Shown in pieces: positions 59,659-64,000 of a stretch of DNA of 64,000 nucleotides. Source of the stretch: Haloarchaeobius salinus (GTDB lineage: Archaea > Halobacteriota > Halobacteria > Halobacteriales > Natrialbaceae); assembly GCF_024464185.1 (NCBI RefSeq), contig NZ_JANHAU010000002.1, forward strand, positions 124,001 to 188,000, in the 5' to 3' direction. The notes below the pieces were generated by a model that was not told where the DNA came from, did not search any database, and saw only the letters and a program-made list of their open reading frames with translations. A program made the translations under genes and the position numbers. Numbering within the stretch: the first letter of the stretch is position 1; the number at the start of each line of letters is the position of its first letter.

Positions 59659-60138
59659 ATGCAGGTGAAGTCCCGACACCATCTCCGCAGCGACGACGTC
59701 AGGGACGTCGAGACCGCCGTGGCGGACGCACTGGGCGTCGACCTCGATGGCGACACGTACGAACTGGTCGAGTTCGAGGACAGCGAGTTCGACGTCGTCC
59801 TCGTCGACGGCGAGCCCCACGTCTTCTACGTCGACGACGAACCGTTCCTCACCGTCGTGGGTGCGAACGCGACCGAGCCGACCCGCCGCGTCGTCACCGT
59901 CGACGCCGGCGCTATCTCGTTCGTCTCCGACGGCGCGGACGTGATGCGCCCCGGTATCGTCGAGGCAGACCCCGACATCGCGCCGGGCGACCTCGTCGTC
60001 ATCGCCGAGGAGACCCACGGCAAGGTGCTCGCGGTCGGCCGCGCGAGGGCCGACGGCGACGACATGGTCGGCGACTCCGGCAAGGTCGTCGAGTCCATCC
60101 ACCACGTCGGCGACGACCTCTTCGAGTTCTCAGGCTGA
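59659..60138 (+). CDS. PUA-domain RNA-binding protein
   Basis: The 159-aa protein has an N-terminal helical part (KSRHHLRSDDVRDVETAVAD) and a C-terminal PUA domain (about 75-150: RRVVTVDAGAISFVSDGADV, RPGIVEADPDIAPGDLVVIA, GKVLAVGRA), the archaeal MCT-1/Tma20-like layout. Eukaryotic homologues bind the ribosome and act in initiation or recycling; the same is inferred here. It overlaps the convergent DUF1028 gene by 9 bp. Confidence 0.85.
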   Translation: MQVKSRHHLRSDDVRDVETAVADALGVDLDGDTYELVEFEDSEFDVVLVDGEPHVFYVDDEPFLTVVGANATEPTRRVVTVDAGAISFVSDGADVMRPGIVEADPDIAPGDLVVIAEETHGKVLAVGRARADGDDMVGDSGKVVESIHHVGDDLFEFSG

Positions 60139-60858
60139 CTCGTCGTCCCCGTCCACCGGGTCCATCCCGTCCTCGTCGTAGGCGTCCTCGTACAGCTCCA
60201 TCGCCATCTCGTAGCCCTCGACGGCGTGCTCGTACGTCTCGCGTAGGTCCGCGATGGGCGTCTCCGTCGCGTCCACACGCAGGTCCTCGTAGTACGGGTC
60301 GACGACGCGCTCCTCGGTCGACTCGACGAGGAGCGCCGCGCTCTGGACGTGCAGCTCCTCCCGTTTGTCGCCGCCCTGCTCGTGGCCCGCCGCGAGCGCG
60401 TCGACGAGCCGCTCGGCGAGCGGGCGGTCCTCGTCCCGGCTCGACTCGTACTCCTCGGCGACCGACTCGACGACCGCCTCGCCGGTCAGCAGGTTGCCCG
60501 CGACGGTGTAGTTCTCGCCCTCGACGTGGCCGTACCAGTCCTTGCACTCCCCGCCGGAGAAGACGAACGTCCCCTCGGCGTCGACGCCGTGGAGCTGGCG
60601 GCTCTCTGCCCCCTCGTCGGCGTTCAGGAGCGACTGCAGGGCGTCTTCGACCGCCAGTCCGTCGTCGAGGTACTCGATGCCCTTCCGGCCGAGTTCGACG
60701 TTGACGAGGCTCTGTGTCGCGACCGCGCCGGACTCGCTGGCGAACGGACAGAGCGTCCCGACGCCCGGGAGTCGAGTCGTCACGGCGACGCCGAAGCGGT
60801 CCTGCTGGTCCCCCTCGTCGTCGGTGTACGTCTCGTGGACGCAGATGCTGAACGTCAT
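60130..60858 (-). CDS. DUF1028 family protein (Ntn-hydrolase-like)
   Basis: 242 aa from ATG 60858. The family pattern is clear: MTFSICVHETY, GVAVTTRLPGVGTLCPFASE, GAVATQSLVNVELG, RQLHGVDAEGTFVFSGGECK and NYTVAGNLLTGEAVV. DUF1028 proteins resemble Ntn hydrolases and are linked to peptide or amide metabolism, but no activity is established. The acidic C-terminal 60 residues are a haloarchaeal extension. The start is supported by a T-rich TATA-like box (60884-60892) 27 nt upstream. Confidence 0.82.
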   Translation of the reverse strand: MTFSICVHETYTDDEGDQQDRFGVAVTTRLPGVGTLCPFASESGAVATQSLVNVELGRKGIEYLDDGLAVEDALQSLLNADEGAESRQLHGVDAEGTFVFSGGECKDWYGHVEGENYTVAGNLLTGEAVVESVAEEYESSRDEDRPLAERLVDALAAGHEQGGDKREELHVQSAALLVESTEERVVDPYYEDLRVDATETPIADLRETYEHAVEGYEMAMELYEDAYDEDGMDPVDGDDESA

Positions 60859-60948
60859 AGCAGGGTGCAGGGTCGAGCCGAGCAAAAAAGCCGGTGTGCC
60901 GGAAGTCGATGCGCGGTCGCGTCCGTGACCGCACCCGTTACGGAGCCG

Positions 60949-62763
60949 TCAGGCCGTGACGGTCTTCGTCTGGCTCGTCGTGTTGCCGGCCGCGTCGGTC
61001 ACGGTCAGCGTGATGTCGTAGTCGCCCGAGCCCTTCTTGTCCTCCAGACGGGCCGAACCGGAGGCACTGGAGCCGCTCACGCCGATGCTCGCCGAGTCGG
61101 CGGTGCCGTTCTGGTCGAGGGTGAGGTCGACCGACGCGAGGTCGCCGTCGGCGTCGGAGACCGCCCAGTCCACGTCGAAGCGCGCCCAGCCGCCGTTGCT
61201 GTTGTTCGCGACGGAGAACCCGTCGATGGCGGGTGCGGTGTCGCCGCCGTCGCCGCCGTTGTCCGTGGTAACCGTGATGCTCGACGTGCTCGTGTTGCCC
61301 GCCGAGTCGGTCGCCGACGCCGCCAGCGTGTTGTCGCCGTCGGAGACGCCGGTGGTGTCCCACGAGTCCTCGTAGTAGCCGGTATCGGCGTTGTAGGCGG
61401 CGCTCCGTGCCGTGCCGCCGTCGACGGTGTAGGTCACGTTCAGCGAGTCGTCGGCGTCCTCGCTATCGGACGCGCTGATCTGGACCGTCACCGTGTCGCT
61501 GACCGTGTCGCCGTCCGTCGGGGTCGCCCAGGAGACGCTGGGTGCGGTGTCGTCGCCCCCGCCCCCACCGCCGGCGGCAGCGACGGCGTTCTCGGCGTCG
61601 AGAAGCCCGTAGCCCTGCTCGTTGTCGCCGAGCCCGATGTCCTCGGCGCTGTCCTGGAGAATCGTGCGGGCCTCGGAGGCGGTCGCGCCCGTCGCCATCA
61701 CCTGTGCGGCCGCGCCGGAGACGTGCGGACACGCCATCGAGGTGCCCGAGAACGTCGCGTAGCCGCTCGGGACCGACGAGTATATGTCGGTGCCCGGTGC
61801 GGCGAGCTCGACCTCCGGACCGGTCGACGAGAAGTCCGAGAGGCTGTCGTCGTCGGCCGTCGAGGAGACCGCGACGACCTCGGGGTACGCCGCGGGGTAG
61901 CCAACGCAGTCCGAACAGGGGCCGTCGTTGCCCGCCGCGGCGACCATAAGCAGACCCTGGTTCGCGGCGTACTGTACCGCGTCCTGGAGCGTCTGGTCGC
62001 CCGAGGACGCCCCGAGCGACATCGAAGCCACGTCGAAGCCCTGGTCGGCGGCCCACTCGATGCCGGCCGCGATGGCCGAGAGCGACCCCGAGCCACAGCC
62101 GTCGAGCACCTTCCCGGCCCAGAGGTTCGCCTGTGTCGAGACGCCGATGACGCCCTCGGTGTTGTTCACCGCGTCGGCGATGCCGGCGCAGTGTGTCCCG
62201 TGGTCGTTGTCGTCGTCCCAGGCGTTGGGACAGTCGTTGCTGTTCGTGTCACAGCCGAACGGGCCACCGCCACCGCCGGCCTCGCCACAGCAGTTGTCGG
62301 TGAAGCACTTCCCGCCCTGGACGTTGTCGGCCAGGTCTGGATGGTCGCTGTCGATGCCCGTGTCGAGGATGGCGACGTCGACTCCGTCGCCGGTGTCACC
62401 GTTGCTGTGTAGTGCGTCGGCGTCGACCCGGTCGACGCCCCACGGAAGCGTCTGAGCGAGCGCGTGGTACTCGCCGTCGTCCTCGACGTACCGGACGTGC
62501 GGGTTGTTCCGGAGCCCCTCGATGGCTTCGGCGGGGAACCGTCCCGCGACGGCCTGCCCGATGTCGTCGAAGTCGAACTCGTGTCTGACCGACGACGCCT
62601 GCTCTTTCGCCGTCTGGAGCCCGTGATCGTCCGACACGCCCACGATCACGTCCTGTGCACCCTCGCCGGCGACGACCTCGCCCGCCATCGTCGTCGCCGC
62701 CAGTCCTGCACCTGCTCCTTTCAGCAATCGCCGTCGGGAAACTCCATTGGTGTCTCTGACCAT
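60949..62763 (-). CDS. Halolysin-like secreted subtilase
   Basis: 604 aa from ATG 62763. A Tat signal (SRRRLLKGAGAGLAATTMAG) is followed by a propeptide (35-105), then an S8 catalytic domain with Asp134 (AILDTGID), His188 (NDHGTHCAG), oxyanion Asn279 and Ser342 (GTSMACPH). Residues about 410-604 are two Ig/cadherin-like repeats separated by a Gly/Asp-rich linker, replacing the C-terminal extension of classic halolysins. Extracellular protein degradation is the expected role. The strong TATA box at 62789-62796 fits a start at or near 62763; the ATG at 62778 is an alternative. Confidence 0.9.
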   Translation of the reverse strand: MVRDTNGVSRRRLLKGAGAGLAATTMAGEVVAGEGAQDVIVGVSDDHGLQTAKEQASSVRHEFDFDDIGQAVAGRFPAEAIEGLRNNPHVRYVEDDGEYHALAQTLPWGVDRVDADALHSNGDTGDGVDVAILDTGIDSDHPDLADNVQGGKCFTDNCCGEAGGGGGPFGCDTNSNDCPNAWDDDNDHGTHCAGIADAVNNTEGVIGVSTQANLWAGKVLDGCGSGSLSAIAAGIEWAADQGFDVASMSLGASSGDQTLQDAVQYAANQGLLMVAAAGNDGPCSDCVGYPAAYPEVVAVSSTADDDSLSDFSSTGPEVELAAPGTDIYSSVPSGYATFSGTSMACPHVSGAAAQVMATGATASEARTILQDSAEDIGLGDNEQGYGLLDAENAVAAAGGGGGGDDTAPSVSWATPTDGDTVSDTVTVQISASDSEDADDSLNVTYTVDGGTARSAAYNADTGYYEDSWDTTGVSDGDNTLAASATDSAGNTSTSSITVTTDNGGDGGDTAPAIDGFSVANNSNGGWARFDVDWAVSDADGDLASVDLTLDQNGTADSASIGVSGSSASGSARLEDKKGSGDYDITLTVTDAAGNTTSQTKTVTA

Positions 62764-62788
62764 GCGGACAGATGTCATGCATCATGGG

Positions 62789-62796
62789 TTATATAA
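62789..62796 (-). promoter_or_regulatory. TATA box for the halolysin-like gene
   Basis: 'ttatataa' within an A/T-rich block is about 29 nt before ATG 62763, predicting a leaderless or nearly leaderless mRNA. Confidence 0.58.
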
Positions 62797-62963
62797 TTAA
62801 CTGTTCCTGGACACAATTTTAGATATCTTTGGTGATTCGTCCACGATGCCGGGGTGCTCGCAAGTGAACTCGGCTCAGCGTCCGAACGTCTCGGAACCGT
62901 CGCCGCGGCTCGTCACCCCGTCTGACGTAAGAACTAAACGCTCGCCACCGTAGGTAGACACCC

Positions 62964-63323
62964 ATGGGCCTCATGAGCAAGATCCTCGGCGGGAACAACT
63001 CTCACAGCACCGAGGACTATCTCGAACTCGACCTCGACGACTTCGATACGGTCTCGGGCGACGCGGCGATGGAGGTACACATCGCCGAGGTCGCTGGACA
63101 GGCCGACGCTATCGACATCAAAGACGCCGTCTACGACGGCGACCTCGTCATCGCCGACATCACCCGCCTGCGAACGGAGGACAGGACGGTCGAGCACATC
63201 GTCGACGAGCTCAGACAGGTCGCCCAGGAGGTCGACGGCGACATCGTCCAGAAGGGCGACGACCAGCTCATCGTCACGCCGACCGGCGTGAAGATCAGCC
63301 GCGAGAAGCTCGGCCGCGACTGA
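62964..63323 (+). CDS. sepF: Cell division protein SepF (archaeal FtsZ anchor)
   Basis: The 119-aa protein has an N-terminal amphipathic membrane-targeting helix (MGLMSKILGG), a short acidic linker and the SepF core (about 35-119: EVHIAEVAGQADAIDIKDAV, DLVIADITRL, IVDELRQVAQEVDGDI, LIVTPTGVKISREKL). In Haloferax SepF anchors FtsZ2 and FtsZ1 at the division ring. Archaeal SepF lacks the Gly residue needed for bacterial-type polymerisation. 'aactaaacg' is centred 27 nt upstream of the ATG. Confidence 0.93.
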   Translation: MGLMSKILGGNNSHSTEDYLELDLDDFDTVSGDAAMEVHIAEVAGQADAIDIKDAVYDGDLVIADITRLRTEDRTVEHIVDELRQVAQEVDGDIVQKGDDQLIVTPTGVKISREKLGRD

Positions 63324-63471
63324 GCGGAACCAGCGTTTATCTCCGAAGCCGCGCCCAGAGCCAGCGTCAGCCACGACTCGGCCGCGCGGTGGTCTGGGCG
63401 GGTGTGCGGTGCGCCCCCGCGCGGGAGCCGACGCACCGCCTGTCCGCCTGAACCGCCAGCGATGCCCTCGT

Positions 63472-63840
63472 TCAGAGGTGGTCCTTCCCGGGGTTCGAGG
63501 AGCCCCAGTCGCCGCGGCCGCCCTCGGTCCGGTCGACCCCCATGATGGACTCCGCCTGCTCGACGCCGAGTGACTCGCCGCTCTCGGGCACCCGAACGGT
63601 CACGTCCTCGATCTCGGGCCACTTCAGCAGCTCCGCCTCGATGTTGCCCGTGGTGATGTCGGCGACGCCACAGCCCGAACAGCCGCCGCCGAGTTCGACG
63701 ACGACCTCGCCGGTCTCCGGGTCTGCCCGCCGGACGGAACTGGTCCCGCCGTGCATCTGGATGATCGGCATCTCGCGCGCCAGCCACTGCTCTACCCGTT
63801 CGGCGAGCGCGTCGTCCGTCTCGGCGGCGTCGGTACTCAT
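63472..63840 (-). CDS. NifU C-terminal-like iron-sulfur cluster protein
   Basis: The 122-aa protein consists of the NifU C-terminal domain: RADPETGEVVVELGGGCSGC with Cys54 and Cys57, and DITTGNIEAELLKWPEIEDV. The CxxC pair binds a transient cluster for transfer to target proteins. The N-terminal scaffold domain of full NifU is absent. The C-terminal 30 residues (GGRGDWGSSNPGKDHL) are an unstructured tail. The start is at MSTDAAETDD. Confidence 0.88.
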   Translation of the reverse strand: MSTDAAETDDALAERVEQWLAREMPIIQMHGGTSSVRRADPETGEVVVELGGGCSGCGVADITTGNIEAELLKWPEIEDVTVRVPESGESLGVEQAESIMGVDRTEGGRGDWGSSNPGKDHL

Positions 63841-63945
63841 CACTCGGGAGTAGGCACTCCGACGGTGAGAAAGCTTTGGGTCCGTGTCGCACGGTTCGAC
63901 AGGAACGACCGTGAGGAACCGCGCTGCTGCTCGCTCGGAACGTCC

Positions 63946-64000
63946 CTACTCGTCGTCCCGGTCGCGGAGGAACCGAGCCGCGCCGAGGCCGAGGCCGGCG
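63946..64000 (-). CDS. C-terminal end of a gene running off the window
   Basis: Reading leftwards from base 64000, the minus strand encodes AGLGLGAARFLRDRDDE and a TAG at 63948-63946. A Gly/Leu/Ala-rich end followed by an arginine/aspartate tail looks like a C-terminal membrane helix. Nothing more can be said because the rest lies outside the window. Confidence 0.4.
   Translation of the reverse strand, partial: AGLGLGAARFLRDRDDE

Noticed and set aside
1-64000. CRISPR arrays or cas genes
   Set aside because: No regularly spaced direct repeats of 28-38 bp and no Cas-like proteins. The repeats found are hairpins with differing stems.

Overview
This window is chromosomal DNA from an extremely halophilic archaeon (class Halobacteria). 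The evidence is very high G+C with C/G-ending codons, strongly acidic predicted proteins, Tat-type RR signal peptides and lipoboxes on secreted proteins, halocyanin and halolysin-like proteins, CetZ and archaeal SepF, split archaeal RNA polymerase genes (B''/B', A'/A''), and archaeal EF-2 and EF-1alpha. I cannot name the genus from sequence alone. Almost every first gene of a transcript has a TATA-like box centred about 26-27 nt before its start codon, the signature of leaderless haloarchaeal mRNAs. I used this to choose many starts.

Layout. 1-8.1 kb: a truncated arylsulfotransferase-like gene, archaemetzincin, UPF0146, a HAD phosphatase, an SF1 helicase in an operon with a degenerate M24 peptidase, and two zinc-finger micro-proteins. 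8.2-16.7 kb: ubaA, a PQQ-propeller lipoprotein, mutL-rtcA, a KDG-kinase-like gene, a Usp protein, a frameshifted secreted-protein gene, hsp20 and a small membrane protein. 16.6-26.2 kb (minus strand): cetZ, then the transcription operon rpoH-rpoB2-rpoB1-rpoA1-rpoA2-nusA. 26.4-27.5 kb: two identical tRNA-Asp genes flanking a PD-(D/E)XK endonuclease, each tRNA followed by a hairpin-rich repeat ending in a copy of the tRNA 3' end. 27.5-41.7 kb: accessory genes (lipoproteins, a 1000-aa Bat-like regulator, an orphan ABC binding protein, a HerA-like ATPase, halocyanin, a NosD-like protein, two PCMT-like methyltransferases, a zinc-finger protein). 41.8-42.2 kb: paired copies of a dispersed stem-loop repeat.

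42.5-55.7 kb (mostly plus strand): the str-type translation genes rpsL-rps7, fusA, ACT-hom and tuf-rps10, with a sugar dehydrogenase, the bioYMN biotin ECF transporter, a J-domain ferredoxin and a zincin-like protein between them. In other haloarchaea rpsL usually lies right behind nusA. Here the RNA polymerase and ribosomal/elongation-factor halves are about 24 kb apart on opposite strands. 55.7-64 kb: a rhomboid protein, tRNA-Ala(CGC), a 231-bp element with 43-bp inverted arms, RNase R, a PUA protein, a DUF1028 protein, a halolysin-like subtilase, sepF, a NifU-C protein and the end of another gene.

The most unusual signals are: (i) short ORFs of 13-15 codons that start at or near the predicted transcription start and end exactly over the next gene's start codon (kdgK, cetZ, ACT-hom, NosD-like; a weaker one at rpoH); (ii) a dispersed repeat whose hairpin stem differs in sequence between copies while staying paired; (iii) the tRNA-Asp / nuclease / tRNA-Asp arrangement with tRNA-3'-end mimics; (iv) the 43-bp inverted-arm element beside tRNA-Ala; (v) an M24 peptidase homologue that has lost four of five metal ligands. 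No CRISPR array, rRNA, prophage or transposase gene was seen.
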